Shown piece after piece: positions 38,505 through 47,689 of a stretch of 64,000 nucleotides of DNA; position 1 is the first letter of the stretch; every line of letters starts with the position of its first letter. The notes beneath the pieces were generated by a model. The model was given only the letters and a program-made list of their open reading frames with translations. It searched no databases and was not told the origin of the DNA. This DNA comes from Providencia rettgeri (GTDB lineage: Bacteria > Pseudomonadota > Gammaproteobacteria > Enterobacterales > Enterobacteriaceae). The DNA lies in assembly GCF_041075285.1 (NCBI RefSeq), contig NZ_CP163512.1, positions 1,302,001 to 1,366,000 of the forward strand, given 5' to 3'. The translations under genes and the position numbers were made by a program.

Positions 38505-38830
38505 TATTTTTCCCTCATTGATAGATAAAACGAAATATTATCTGTAGATAAATTGGACACTAAAGTTAGACTCCTTTTTATCAGTTTCCCCTGTATCATA
38601 ATATTAGCTGAATAATGACAACTTACTTATGGCGGTCACGAGTCAGCAAATTGAATTATTAGTATGAAATACATTTGTAGCATATCATTTTGTTTTAACC
38701 TAAAAACTTGTTTCGCGTCAGAAAAATAAGAATATACCTAAAACCACTTAATAATTTACGATTATTAACTTTTTATTCCTTGCAAGGCAAATGATAAAGC
38801 TGTTAAATAATTATTTTACGGAGTTAATTA

Positions 38831-38846
38831 TTGTTATCGGTAACAA
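38831..38846. promoter_or_regulatory. LacI/GntR-type operator palindrome upstream of manX
   Basis: TTGTTATCGGTAACAA is a near-perfect 16-bp inverted repeat of the TGTTANCGNTAACA type bound by LacI-family regulators such as GntR. A second, similar palindrome lies 99 bp away. Confidence 0.5.
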
Positions 38847-38930
38847 AATTAGAGTTTAAAAATGTGTGCAAGTGATTTTATGGTTAAAAAATGAACGTTT
38901 TTGTATGATAAATAAAGAATGGTTAGCGCT

Positions 38931-38944
38931 AACAAAATCGATTT
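38931..38944. promoter_or_regulatory. LacI-type operator palindrome upstream of manX
   Basis: GGTTAGCGCTAACA contains the perfect 12-bp palindrome GTTAGCGCTAAC. It has the central CG/GC step typical of LacI-family operators. Centre-to-centre distance from the first palindrome is about 99 bp, compatible with looping. Confidence 0.5.
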
Positions 38945-39098
38945 TTAGAATAAAATAGTATTGATTTTGGATTGGAATTATTAGCAAAAATCGGTGAAAA
39001 CGACAATAAACCATCAATATTTTGTGGATGTTTGATTAAATAAATTTGTGGGTATTGATAGGGCGACATGAATAAAGCGAAAGATATTTTAGTACAGA

Positions 39099-39132
39099 TA
39101 AAAAGCGCCCTACAAATAAACAGAGGGCGCTT
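39099..39132 (-). terminator. Rho-independent terminator of sdaA
   Basis: On the minus strand AAGCGCCCT / AGGGCGCTT with a 12-nt loop is followed by TTTT, 22 bases after the sdaA stop. Confidence 0.88.
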
Positions 39133-39153
39133 CTAAAGATGAAACCGATTTAA

Positions 39154-40518
39154 TTAGTCACACTGGACTTTGATGGCTAAACCACCGCGAGATGTTTCGC
39201 GGTATTTTGCATTCATGTCTTTACCCGTTTCATACATAGTTTCAATGACTTTATCCAAAGAAACACGAGGTTCACTGGTTCTGCGAATTGCCATACGAGC
39301 CGCATTCACTGCTTTAACGGAGGCAATTGCATTACGTTCAATACAGGGTACTTGAACTTGCCCAGCCACGGGATCACAAGTAAGACCTAAGTTGTGCTCC
39401 ATACCAATTTCGGCGGCAATACACACTTGTTCTGGGCTACCGCCGAGTAATTCAGCAAGACCTGCTGCTGCCATTGAACAAGCAACACCCACTTCCCCTT
39501 GGCAACCAACTTCAGCACCTGAAATCGAGGCATTCATCTTATAAAGAATACCAATCGCCCCCGATGCCAAGAAATAACGGAGGTAAAGCTCTGGCGTAAC
39601 AGGTTCAATGCAGTGGTTATAATAAGCCAGTACAGCAGGAACAATTCCGCATGCACCATTGGTGGGGGCGGTAACGACTCGTCCACCTGCCGCATTTTCC
39701 TCATTAACCGCAAGGGCGTACATATTAATAAGGTCAATGACATTCATTGGGTCATTTGATAGTTTACTCGAAGAGGTCACAATACGGTTTAATGCGGGGG
39801 CACGCCGAGGTACACGTAATGGCCCTGGGAGCACACCCTCGGTGTTTAAGCCGCGTTCGATACAGGCTTGCATGGTGTGCCACACATCCGCAAAGTAGGC
39901 GTCGATCTCTTCTTTTGAGTGAAGGTCGAGCTCATTTTTCATCATCAGGCTAGAAATGGAGAGACCTGATTTTTTGCAATTAAGCAGTAATTCATTTGCT
40001 GAATTGAATGGGTAGGACACAGGTTTGCTATCGACGGTTGATTCACCAAAGTGTTCTTCATCGACAATAAAGCCGCCACCAATTGAATAATAGGTTTTGG
40101 TATAAATTTCGTCATTCCCAGCAAAAGCATGTATGGTCATACCATTTTCGTGTAACGCAAGGTTATCTTGACGGAAATTCATTCCACCTTCACGTGGAAA
40201 ATCAACTAGTTGGGCTCCATTAGCTAAAGGCAACTTTTCAGTGTCTTCAACCGTTTTAATAAAGGTTGGAATAGATTCAATGTCAACGGTGGCAGGTAAA
40301 TTACCTGCTAGCCCCATAATAATGGCGATATCAGTATGGTGCCCTTTACCAGTAAGCGATAATGATCCATAGACGTCAACAGAAATTCGAGTGACGGTAG
40401 GCAGGAGATTTTTGCTCACTAAATCATCGACAAATTCTTTCCCAGCTTTCATTGGACCAACGGTATGAGAGCTTGACGGGCCAATGCCCACTTTAAACAT
40501 GTCGAAAACGCTTATCAC
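39154..40518 (-). CDS. sdaA: L-serine ammonia-lyase SdaA
   Basis: A 454-residue iron-sulfur serine deaminase converting L-serine to pyruvate and ammonia. The cluster-binding cysteines are in TNGACGIVP, GAEVGCQGEVGVACS and GLTCDP. The GTG start at 40518 with AAGGAG upstream gives the same N-terminus (MISVFDMFKVGIG) as E. coli SdaA. The order sdaA-nudL-pabB is as in E. coli. Confidence 0.95.
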   Translation of the reverse strand: MISVFDMFKVGIGPSSSHTVGPMKAGKEFVDDLVSKNLLPTVTRISVDVYGSLSLTGKGHHTDIAIIMGLAGNLPATVDIESIPTFIKTVEDTEKLPLANGAQLVDFPREGGMNFRQDNLALHENGMTIHAFAGNDEIYTKTYYSIGGGFIVDEEHFGESTVDSKPVSYPFNSANELLLNCKKSGLSISSLMMKNELDLHSKEEIDAYFADVWHTMQACIERGLNTEGVLPGPLRVPRRAPALNRIVTSSSKLSNDPMNVIDLINMYALAVNEENAAGGRVVTAPTNGACGIVPAVLAYYNHCIEPVTPELYLRYFLASGAIGILYKMNASISGAEVGCQGEVGVACSMAAAGLAELLGGSPEQVCIAAEIGMEHNLGLTCDPVAGQVQVPCIERNAIASVKAVNAARMAIRRTSEPRVSLDKVIETMYETGKDMNAKYRETSRGGLAIKVQCD

Positions 40519-40791
40519 GCAGGACTCCTTAAAAAAAAGATGAAAATAGAGTGCTTTATTTTAAAAGGCGCTACTTTACTGTTATTTAGTAGTGTTAACC
40601 AGTAAGTTTAAAGTATTTTTTGAAATAAGGTAGTTGCTTAGGAATAATTGATTGTAAATAGCACAATCTGCTTGTGTTTTGCTTGAAATTTATACAGCCA
40701 TGTTGGCGGAATTAGGAATGATAGGGAAGTAGATAAAAATAAATGTAAAATTTTTAGCTGTAAAATTGTATTTAACTGGTGAATGATGTTG

Positions 40792-41358
40792 TCATAATGA
40801 ATCAAGCTGTAATGCTAACTGGTGAAGGATGGAGGCGGTCAATCCCCAAACCAAGTGGTCGTTATACCAATAGAAAAAAATGCGATTTTTACGCCCAGAT
40901 CGTTTGATATCCACATATTTATGTTGATGCAGTGATAATGCATCAAATAGTGGAACCTCAAAAATGGATGCGACTTCACTTGGATTGGCTTGATAGCGAA
41001 TATTATTAGGTAGTAAGCCAACAATCGGGGTCACTTCATAACCGCCATAACTTTGTAACGGCGCTAATTGCCCTAATACTTTGACTTTTTCTGGCGGAAT
41101 AGCGACTTCTTCATAGGCTTCACGCAGCGCAGTATGGATTAAAGAACCATCTTCGGGATCTTTAGCGCCACCGGGAAAGGCGACTTGCCCGGCATGGGAG
41201 CGTAAAAATGGCGAGCGTTCGGTTAACAATAAGGTTGGCTTAGGCTTATTAATGATCGGCAGCAAAACCGCAGCCGATTTACCCGTCTGGCGCAAAGGCT
41301 GACGGGTTGTCGGTAAAGTAAACTGAAAACGGTTAATAAAGTTATTCAGCTCGGTCAT
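40792..41358 (-). CDS. nudL: Nudix hydrolase NudL (CoA pyrophosphatase type)
   Basis: A 188-residue Nudix protein. The Nudix box GGAKDPEDGSLIHTALREAY and then EEVAIPPE is complete, preceded by RSHAGQVAFPGG, typical of CoA pyrophosphatases. Its 5' end overlaps the end of pabB by 17 bases, indicating coupled translation. The substrate in vivo is not proven for E. coli NudL. Confidence 0.93.
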   Translation of the reverse strand: MTELNNFINRFQFTLPTTRQPLRQTGKSAAVLLPIINKPKPTLLLTERSPFLRSHAGQVAFPGGAKDPEDGSLIHTALREAYEEVAIPPEKVKVLGQLAPLQSYGGYEVTPIVGLLPNNIRYQANPSEVASIFEVPLFDALSLHQHKYVDIKRSGRKNRIFFYWYNDHLVWGLTASILHQLALQLDSL

Positions 41359-42721
41359 CCGAATTTAATGCTCCTAATAGAGGTAGAATAAGACTGAGTT
41401 TATCAAATGTCTCTTGATATTCTTTGTCTGCTTGGCTGTCTGCTACAATACCCCCGCCTGCCCAACAGTAAATTTGCTTTTTATAAGTCAATAAAGTGCG
41501 AATGGCAATATTGGTATCCATATTGCCACAGAAACTAATATAGCCTATTGCGCCACAATATCCATGTCGGCGATGAGGTTCTAATTCCTCGATAATTTCC
41601 ATCGCACGAATTTTAGGGGCTCCCGTTATCGAACCTCCAGGAAAACAAGCCCGTAATAAATCAGTGGCTTGGTAAGGACTATCTAATCGTGCAGTAATTG
41701 TGCTCACTAAGTGGTGAACCGCAGGGAATGGTTCAACCACAAATAATTCAGGGACATTGACTGTGCCAGGTTTTGCAACTCGACCAATATCATTACGCAG
41801 TAAATCGACAATCATCACGTTTTCAGCGCGATCTTTCGGGGAGTTTGCCAGTTTTTCTGCCTGTGCTAAATCCTCTTGTGCATTGTCTAAACGTGGTAAT
41901 GTGCCTTTAATTGGACGGGTTTGGATATCACCATCTTGTAATAAAATGAAGCGCTCAGGGGAAATGCTGATCACGGCATTTTCAGGCAGACGTATAAAGG
42001 ACGAGAATGGCGCGCCGTTGCGTTCGAGCAACGCAAGGAACGCATTCCATTCATCACCTTTATATTTGGCTTTAAAACGCTGCGCTAGATTGATTTGATA
42101 ACAATCCCCGTTACGTAAATACTCATGGATACGAGCAATATTTTGCTGGTATTCACTTTCTGTCATGTTGGATTGCCACGGTGAGCTGAGTTTAAATTTA
42201 TTTTTACGGGGTACTTTTTGGCTTTGAAGCCAAGTCAGCCGCGCCTCTGCATCATCATGGCTAATTAATGTGACGGTTTTGTCTTGGTGATCAACAATGA
42301 GTGCCCATAAATAGATACCCACTGCCATATCGGGGAACTTTAATTCAGTTTTTGCAAGTTCTGGGATTTTTTCAATACGGCGACCGAGATCATAACTCCA
42401 AATGCCTAAAGCGCCGCCATTAAACGGCAAGGTATTATCCAATATTTGACTGGCATGGTGTTTATCAAGCTGAGCTTGGAGCAGGGTAAAGGGTGAGGCG
42501 TCTGAAATAATAGGCTCTTGATTTAATTCTGTGATTATTGTTTGTGTTTGATTAGATGTCAGTGTAGCAACGGGATCAGCAACAATAATATCAAAACGGT
42601 TATGTGAATGTTCGGCACGACCTGAATGCAGTAACATCGCCCAAGGTTGGTGTGCGAGAGGCGTAAAATAATCGATTGCCGCATTTGGGCTATAAGGTAA
42701 CTGAATTTTATTAATAATCAT
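41342..42721 (-). CDS. pabB: Aminodeoxychorismate synthase component I PabB
   Basis: A 459-residue chorismate-utilising enzyme that, with PabA, makes 4-amino-4-deoxychorismate for folate. Motifs include PIKGTLPR, KDRAENVMIVDLLRNDIGR, HHLVSTI and FPGGSITGAPK. The ATG at 42721 (MIINKIQL) fits the E. coli N-terminus; a TTG eight codons upstream is the alternative. MITE copy C lies only about 30 bases upstream of the start, so the promoter must lie within or beyond it. Confidence 0.94.
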   Translation of the reverse strand: MIINKIQLPYSPNAAIDYFTPLAHQPWAMLLHSGRAEHSHNRFDIIVADPVATLTSNQTQTIITELNQEPIISDASPFTLLQAQLDKHHASQILDNTLPFNGGALGIWSYDLGRRIEKIPELAKTELKFPDMAVGIYLWALIVDHQDKTVTLISHDDAEARLTWLQSQKVPRKNKFKLSSPWQSNMTESEYQQNIARIHEYLRNGDCYQINLAQRFKAKYKGDEWNAFLALLERNGAPFSSFIRLPENAVISISPERFILLQDGDIQTRPIKGTLPRLDNAQEDLAQAEKLANSPKDRAENVMIVDLLRNDIGRVAKPGTVNVPELFVVEPFPAVHHLVSTITARLDSPYQATDLLRACFPGGSITGAPKIRAMEIIEELEPHRRHGYCGAIGYISFCGNMDTNIAIRTLLTYKKQIYCWAGGGIVADSQADKEYQETFDKLSLILPLLGALNSDDRAE

Positions 42722-42751
42722 GGTGATATGTATATTTCTTTGCAAGTGATC

Positions 42752-42888
42752 CGAGAGGCTGTTTATTTTCCCTGCTGATTTTTACCGTTAAAAGGTCAAA
42801 AAACAATGCCAAAAAGTTGCTGAATGTGTCAATCACGCAGATTGACGATTATTTGAATGAAGCATGATATTAAAAAGCTGCCCCTAAC
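42752..42888 (-). repeat. MITE-like element, copy C (short)
   Basis: A 137-bp copy in inverted orientation. On the minus strand it runs from CTAA/TTAGGGGCAGC-type end at 42888 through AACGGTAAAAATCAGCAGGG to an AACAGCCTCTCG end at 42752. Compared with copies B and D it lacks much of the centre. One flank reads CTAA, the other CGAG. It sits in the pabB-yoaH divergent promoter region. Confidence 0.75.
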
Positions 42889-42977
42889 CAGACTAACAGA
42901 TATTCTTATCTTAATATTCGAAGAGATGTTAAAATCTTATTTAGTGATTTTAGTCTTTTATTAATGAGGTTTAAACC

Positions 42978-43157
42978 ATGTTATCAGGAATTCCTGCACT
43001 TAATCATGAAGAACAGCAAGACGCGGTGGAGAAAATTCATCAATTAATGGCTAATGGAATGAGCAGTGGAGAAGCAATCGCATTGGTGGCCCAAGAGATC
43101 CGTGAAAAACATCAAGATAAAGAACAAGTTCACGTGCGTTTTGAGGATGAAAATTAA
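42978..43157 (+). CDS. yoaH: UPF0181 small protein YoaH
   Basis: A 59-residue protein with the same length and pattern as E. coli Yoa[41 protein letters not shown], ending VRFEDEN. The function is unknown. TGAGG precedes the ATG. Divergent from pabB, as in E. coli. Confidence 0.92.
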   Translation: MLSGIPALNHEEQQDAVEKIHQLMANGMSSGEAIALVAQEIREKHQDKEQVHVRFEDEN

Positions 43158-43347
43158 TAATAAGCAAACATACTATTAACATTAATGTACAAATCTGGTA
43201 GATTAATATTAGTTAAGTCATTCTGTATATCAATGTCGTTAGAGAATAACTCACAGATAACTGGCAAATTTAACACCTTCTTATAGGCTTAAATGAGCAA
43301 CTAAACTAATCAAAATCTTCACCTAACAATAGGTACCGGAGGAGAGT

Positions 43348-43713
43348 ATGGAAGCGAATAAAAAAATGGCTATAGCAGTAGGGGCTTGTGCGCTTGTTTT
43401 TAGTTCGTTCGCATTAAGTGTTAACAAGGAAGAAGGTAAAGCTGCACCGTTTGTAAGTTGTGGTGCGTTAACGGAATCGCAAATTGCAGCTCAGGTCAAA
43501 AATGATTTTATGCATAATCGGTTACCTCGCTGGACGGAAGAAAAAGCCGCATTAGGTAAAAAGGCGGTTGCTTGGGTCAATGATAATGAGGTAACGAAGA
43601 CAGATACAGGGTATACCGTACCGTTAGTCGTCAGAGGGGCTAAATCGGATTTACATTACGCTGTATCGGTGGATTGCCAAAATAGCACTATAACCTACAA
43701 CACGACTAAATAG
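43348..43713 (+). CDS. yebF: YebF-like secreted protein
   Basis: A 121-residue protein with an N-terminal signal-type hydrophobic segment (MAIAVGACALVFSSFALS). The mature part shares with E. coli YebF the two cysteines (VSCGAL and SVDCQN), KNDFMHNRLPRW, VAWVNDNE and VPLVVRGAKSDLHYAVSVDC. YebF is exported to the medium in E. coli through OmpF. GGAGGAG precedes the ATG. Followed by terminator-associated repeat T2. Confidence 0.85.
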   Translation: MEANKKMAIAVGACALVFSSFALSVNKEEGKAAPFVSCGALTESQIAAQVKNDFMHNRLPRWTEEKAALGKKAVAWVNDNEVTKTDTGYTVPLVVRGAKSDLHYAVSVDCQNSTITYNTTK

Positions 43714-43728
43714 TTTTATCACTGTCAA

Positions 43729-43837
43729 TCAGACTGGTTAGGTTATTGAAGATAAACAAGGAAAATCAATATGTTGATTTTCCTTGATAACACAAAGTGG
43801 GGAAAACTACGTATTATCCCACTTTGCCGACAACCTC
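43729..43837 (-). repeat. Terminator-associated repeat T2 (short form)
   Basis: A 109-bp copy, inverted. On the minus strand it begins GAGGTTGTCGGCAAAGTGGG, keeps hairpins 1 and 2, and then goes from AATAACCTAACC directly to AGTCTGA, so hairpin 3 is missing. The GAGG end abuts the terminator at 43838. Confidence 0.8.
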
Positions 43838-43860
43838 AACCCCATTTACTGGGGTTTTTT
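43838..43860 (+). terminator. Rho-independent terminator next to repeat T2
   Basis: ACCCCATTTACTGGGGT hairpin followed by six T. It serves yebF, 124 bases upstream, across the T2 repeat. Unlike T3 and T4 no second copy is seen on the other side of T2. Confidence 0.85.
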
Positions 43861-43914
43861 GTTGCTCATAAATTGGTTTAGGATCGAAAAAGAGTGCTTT
43901 TCACTGCTTTGTTT

Positions 43915-44145
43915 TTAACGATTTTTGGGCTCGTAAGGTAACCGAGAGAAATTTTGCGATAACTGGCGGTAATAAACTAGCCGCTCTCTAAAGTATTCCC
44001 TTAAATGCTCAGGTTGTTCCCGTTCAACAGCTTCGGCAATGATGGCAATGTTATAGCGTTCTTTAAACGCGACACCAGATGCCAATAAGTCAACATTCAC
44101 CTTGTCCATTTCATCTTTGGGTAATAAAGCAAGATTGTGGCTCAT
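43915..44145 (-). CDS. holE: DNA polymerase III theta subunit HolE
   Basis: A 76-residue theta subunit that binds the epsilon proofreading subunit. It is nearly colinear with E. coli Hol[51 protein letters not shown]. Same length. It stands alone here, converging on yebF. Confidence 0.95.
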   Translation of the reverse strand: MSHNLALLPKDEMDKVNVDLLASGVAFKERYNIAIIAEAVEREQPEHLREYFRERLVYYRQLSQNFSRLPYEPKNR

Positions 44146-44448
44146 TTTAATTCTCTATCACTAAATATCACTAAATGGGACTTAGGGATATTGTAGCGAT
44201 TAAATGAGAAAAAGTCTCAATTCTTTGTATAAAAGCGCGTGAAAATAACATCAAAATAATATAGCTTTATATTTAATTACAGACTTTAAAAACAGTGAAA
44301 GATAATGAGATTGATTATTATTGTTTTTAACAAAAGTTATTAATAATCAGTAAATTGGATTTTTTTGTGTTCAGAATGTTTTGGGGTTTTAATTATTGTA
44401 ATACTGTGCATAATAGCCTCAGGAATATTTAAACATTAAGGTAAAAAT
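44146..44448. other. Divergent promoter region holE / ftnA
   Basis: About 300 AT-rich bases. No gene was seen. An AAGGT ribosome site precedes ftnA. No Fur box with good match was found. Confidence 0.5.
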
Positions 44449-44952
44449 ATGTTAACTACTGATATGGTCAAAAAATTAAACGAACAATTAAATCTTGAGT
44501 TTTATTCTGCAAATCTTTATTTGCAAATGAGCGCTTGGTGTAGCGACAAAGGTTATGAAGGCGCAGCGGCCTTTCTAAAAGCGCATTCTCAAGAAGAAAT
44601 GGAACATATGCAGCGTTTGTTTGATTACCTTAGCGATACAGGGGCTCTGCCATTATTGGGCCAAATTGCAGCTCCACCTGTTGATTTTAAATCCATTTCC
44701 GATGTGTTCACTCAAACATATGAACATGAACAATTAATTACACGTGAAATTAACAAGTTAGCGCATTTAGCAATGTCCACGCAAGATTATTCAACGTTTA
44801 ACTTCCTGCAATGGTATGTTGCAGAGCAGCACGAAGAAGAGAAATTATTTAAATCTGTATTGGATAAGCTGGATATGGTGGGTGAGTCTGGTAAAGCGTT
44901 ATTCTTACTGGATAAAGATTTAAAAAATCTGTCTGCAACTACGCACGTTTAA
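44449..44952 (+). CDS. ftnA: Non-haem ferritin FtnA
   Basis: A 167-residue ferritin subunit that assembles into a 24-mer iron store. Ferroxidase ligands are visible in [18 protein letters not shown] and [10 protein letters not shown], with EQHEEEKLF in helix 4. Length and sequence match E. coli FtnA. A long hairpin terminator follows. Confidence 0.95.
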   Translation: MLTTDMVKKLNEQLNLEFYSANLYLQMSAWCSDKGYEGAAAFLKAHSQEEMEHMQRLFDYLSDTGALPLLGQIAAPPVDFKSISDVFTQTYEHEQLITREINKLAHLAMSTQDYSTFNFLQWYVAEQHEEEKLFKSVLDKLDMVGESGKALFLLDKDLKNLSATTHV

Positions 44953-45013
44953 TTTTTCGTTGCGCTTAGGGGAACAACGCGCGTTCTCTCTATTTTACGT
45001 ATAAAACCTTGTT

Positions 45014-45060
45014 AGGCTTATGGACACAAGCGATTAATTTCAATGTTCATAAGCCTTTTT
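45014..45060 (+). terminator. Terminator after ftnA
   Basis: AGGCTTATGGACA pairs with TGTTCATAAGCCT (one mismatch) across a 21-nt loop and is followed by TTTTTC. Confidence 0.8.
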
Positions 45061-45185
45061 CTTTTCATTTTGTGTGAAAACTCACAGGATAAGGGGCAAA
45101 TCCTGTTTTTAAGCGGCATAAAATGTTTTTTTCCGTATAATGATTGGCAAATATTCTAAATTCACCTGCAAATTAAGAGGTTACT

Positions 45186-45572
45186 ATGCCAATTACCCAT
45201 ATTAAATCTTCATGGCGTAAACTGAGTGCGGTTGCTGTGTTATTTTTAGGGATGTCTTTCCAGCAAGCGTTCGCTCATGCACATTTAAAAGATCAACTTC
45301 CTGCGGAAGGTGCCGCGGTTGAACAAACACCTGAATCAATCACCTTAAGTTTTTCGGAAGGGATTGAAGTTAATTTTACCAAAGTCTCTATTATTGGCCC
45401 TGAAAAAAACATGATCAAAACCGGGAAGGCCGCATTAGATCCAACTAACGACACCAAAGTGATCGTCCCCGTAGAAGACAAACTTACTTCAGGTAAGTAC
45501 GATGTAAACTGGAGCGTTGTTTCAGTTGATGGTCATAAAACAAAAGGGACCTATAGCTTTACAGTGAAATAG
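45186..45572 (+). CDS. yobA: CopC-domain copper resistance protein YobA
   Basis: A 128-residue periplasmic protein. The signal peptide is cleaved after FQQAFA, giving a mature N-terminus His-Ala-His, the usual CopC Cu(II) site; the C-terminal DGHKTKGTYSFTV completes it. One base separates its stop from the yebZ ATG. Together they are thought to handle copper in the periplasm and inner membrane. Confidence 0.93.
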   Translation: MPITHIKSSWRKLSAVAVLFLGMSFQQAFAHAHLKDQLPAEGAAVEQTPESITLSFSEGIEVNFTKVSIIGPEKNMIKTGKAALDPTNDTKVIVPVEDKLTSGKYDVNWSVVSVDGHKTKGTYSFTVK

Positions 45573-45573
45573 T

Positions 45574-46470
45574 ATGTCACTTGAAGCATTTTATACCTTA
45601 ATTCGATTTATTCATTTTATCGCTGCAATATTGATGTGTGGAATGTCAATATTTGCGGCTTTGCTAAGTTGTGGGCAATTCAGTTACCTGATTAGCCGTT
45701 ATTTGAATAAAGGCATTCATTTCTGCGCGGTTATCACTGTTGTGACCGTTTGGGCCTGGATGTTATCGCAAGCCGGATTAATGGGAGAAGGTTGGGAGGA
45801 TGCGACTGACTGGGATATCTGGCAAGGCGTGTTAGGGACTTCGTTTGGTCAAATTTGGCGCTGGGAATTAATATTGTCGGTTATTTTACTGGTAGTTTTA
45901 TTTATTAAACCAATAAAATTGCGTCTGCATTTGGTCTTAATTCTTTCTATTCTTATCCTTGGATCACATGCCCTTATCGGCCATGCGGCAATGCATGATG
46001 GAGCCATTGGTGCTTTTTATCGTTTTAATCAATTTGTTCATCTGATGAGTGCAGCCTATTGGTTTGGTGGTTTATGGCCATTCTTAATCTGTATACAGTT
46101 TTTGCGTAACAAACGTGAACTTGCCGCTGGAATGGATGGGCAAATTATTAACACCATGAAACGCTTCTCGGGTTATGGACACATTGCGGTGGTTTTGGTG
46201 ATCCTGACCGGTGTGGTTAGTGCGATAACAATTTTACCACAATGGCCGATGGTGTATTCAGGCTCGGAATACCAATCATTGTTATGGTTTAAGGTTATAT
46301 TGGTTATAGGAATGATATTGCTAGCATCTATTAATCGTTATTATATCGTGCCACGGGTTAAGCAAAAAGGGCTCGTTAATTACTTGATTATTAATAGCTG
46401 GGTTGAATTACTGCTTGGCACTATGGCAATTTTAGCGGTAGCCATTTTTGCTACTTATCAACCTGTGTAG
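45574..46470 (+). CDS. yebZ: CopD-family inner-membrane copper protein YebZ
   Basis: A 298-residue membrane protein with about eight helices. Conserved His/Trp-bearing membrane motifs are visible (LIGHAAMHDG, HLMSAAYWFGGLWP). It belongs to the CopD family that partners with CopC (YobA, one base upstream). Copper import or haem-linked redox has been proposed for the family; the direction is unsettled. Confidence 0.92.
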   Translation: MSLEAFYTLIRFIHFIAAILMCGMSIFAALLSCGQFSYLISRYLNKGIHFCAVITVVTVWAWMLSQAGLMGEGWEDATDWDIWQGVLGTSFGQIWRWELILSVILLVVLFIKPIKLRLHLVLILSILILGSHALIGHAAMHDGAIGAFYRFNQFVHLMSAAYWFGGLWPFLICIQFLRNKRELAAGMDGQIINTMKRFSGYGHIAVVLVILTGVVSAITILPQWPMVYSGSEYQSLLWFKVILVIGMILLASINRYYIVPRVKQKGLVNYLIINSWVELLLGTMAILAVAIFATYQPV

Positions 46471-46517
46471 TCAACCCTCTCTATTTATCTGATAATATCC
46501 CACTATTATCGCACTCG

Positions 46518-46883
46518 TTGAACAAGGTTATTCTGATGAAATCTAAACTTATTATTTGCTTATTATTGGTTGGCGGGGCAATTGGTACTGCTTTTGCAGC
46601 CCCTTTAACATCAGTTAGTAAAAAACAATTCGGTGACGATTGGCCATTTACCCGTGAAGAGGTGATGTTGGAATGCCGGAGTAATGGTGCGCTGGTGGTG
46701 ATCAATCCTGCCACATTAATGCAGTACCCATTGAATGATATAGCCGCAACACAAATGGAGAGAAAAGAAATCAAAGGCCAGCCGGTTGAGGTACTACTTA
46801 AACCAATTGAGACTACAAAAAGTGTTGAAGAGCGAGTTTTGCCCTTGAAAGAAGCTGCGGCTAAATTATGTGGTACTCACTAG
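46518..46883 (+). CDS. yebY: DUF2511 protein YebY
   Basis: A 121-residue protein with a signal peptide (cleavage near GTAFA). The body has KKQFGDDWPFTREEVMLECR and a second Cys near the C-terminus (AAKLCGTH), so a disulfide is likely. It is the third gene of yobA-yebZ-yebY, as in E. coli; the E. coli protein has been linked to copper or haem handling. The exact function is unknown. Confidence 0.92.
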   Translation: MNKVILMKSKLIICLLLVGGAIGTAFAAPLTSVSKKQFGDDWPFTREEVMLECRSNGALVVINPATLMQYPLNDIAATQMERKEIKGQPVEVLLKPIETTKSVEERVLPLKEAAAKLCGTH

Positions 46884-46963
46884 ATGTGTTGAAGACAATT
46901 TTTCTATCGCAAAAGATGAGAAGGGATAAATGGATGCTTGCTGAAATATTTTTATATATCAAC

Positions 46964-46979
46964 AGGTTAGGTTATTGAA
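46964..46979. repeat. Possible remnant of terminator-associated repeat
   Basis: GGTTAGGTTATTGAAA repeats the segment at the T2 left end (43737 onward) exactly for 15 bases. No hairpins remain around it. It lies downstream of yebY, a typical place for this repeat. Confidence 0.35.
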
Positions 46980-47121
46980 AGGTTTTATATATTACTGGCA
47001 TAGATGTAACCAATTGAACAAATAGTTCAATATTAGAAAATTAAGCAATAAATTGTGTTAATAATATGTAAAATAATTGATAATTAATGTGGTAAGAACG
47101 TGCATTGAAAGCTAGTATTAA

Positions 47122-47220
47122 GGTGTACTTTGTTACGTCTCAATGGCAATTTTAGCGCACGGCTCTGCCAGAGCCATTTCCCAAGGCCCGGTAATCGGAA
47201 TCTACCAGGCCTCTTTTTTT
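47122..47220 (+). ncRNA. sdsR: Small RNA SdsR (RyeB)
   Basis: The segment TTTTAGCGCACGGCTCTGCC, AGAGCCATTTCCC and the final GGCCCGGTA...TACCAGGCC terminator with seven T correspond to the conserved core of enterobacterial SdsR, an Hfq-dependent sigma-S-controlled sRNA. It sits directly downstream of yebY, as in E. coli. The 5' end is estimated from a CTAGTATT -10-like element at 47112-47119; it could differ by several bases. The 5' third differs from E. coli. Confidence 0.88.
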
Positions 47221-47309
47221 GCCTATTGTTTTTCATCGACGCATATTGACCTATCAATAGTAAGCCAATCACCTGTGCATTCATGATTTTCTTATTGCCC
47301 AATAAAGTA

Positions 47310-47543
47310 CTAAGCAACTTTCATAACCCAATGGTGATTTTCTTTGTCATAGCGATGGCGATAAAGCAAAACCGGTTTTTCATCAATCGTAGCTGGGATA
47401 CTGGTGTGCTCGTCCCAACCATCCAATTGCATACAGAAATCCGTGTCAGAATCGCAGGGAATGCTGATTGTATCGCTTTTGTGGGAGTCCATAACAGCAT
47501 CATTAATTTCATAGGAAGATATTTTCAATTTAACTAAACACAT
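47310..47543 (-). CDS. yebV: DUF1480 protein YebV
   Basis: A 77-residue acidic protein close to E. coli YebV: TISIPCDSDTDFCMQLDGWD, EHTSIPATIDE, VLLYRHRYDKENHHWVMKVA. The function is unknown. It lies between SdsR and letB, close to its E. coli neighbourhood. Confidence 0.9.
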   Translation of the reverse strand: MCLVKLKISSYEINDAVMDSHKSDTISIPCDSDTDFCMQLDGWDEHTSIPATIDEKPVLLYRHRYDKENHHWVMKVA

Positions 47544-47689
47544 AATTTCACCTCATTGATAGATTTTAGCTGCATAAATTCAGCCTAACGAGATTAAGCA
47601 TAGTATAAATGGAATCTATTTCCAAAATATTTTTTTAAGCCTAAAAAAGAAAAGGTGCATTGTTGGGATGACAAGCACCTTTACAGAGG

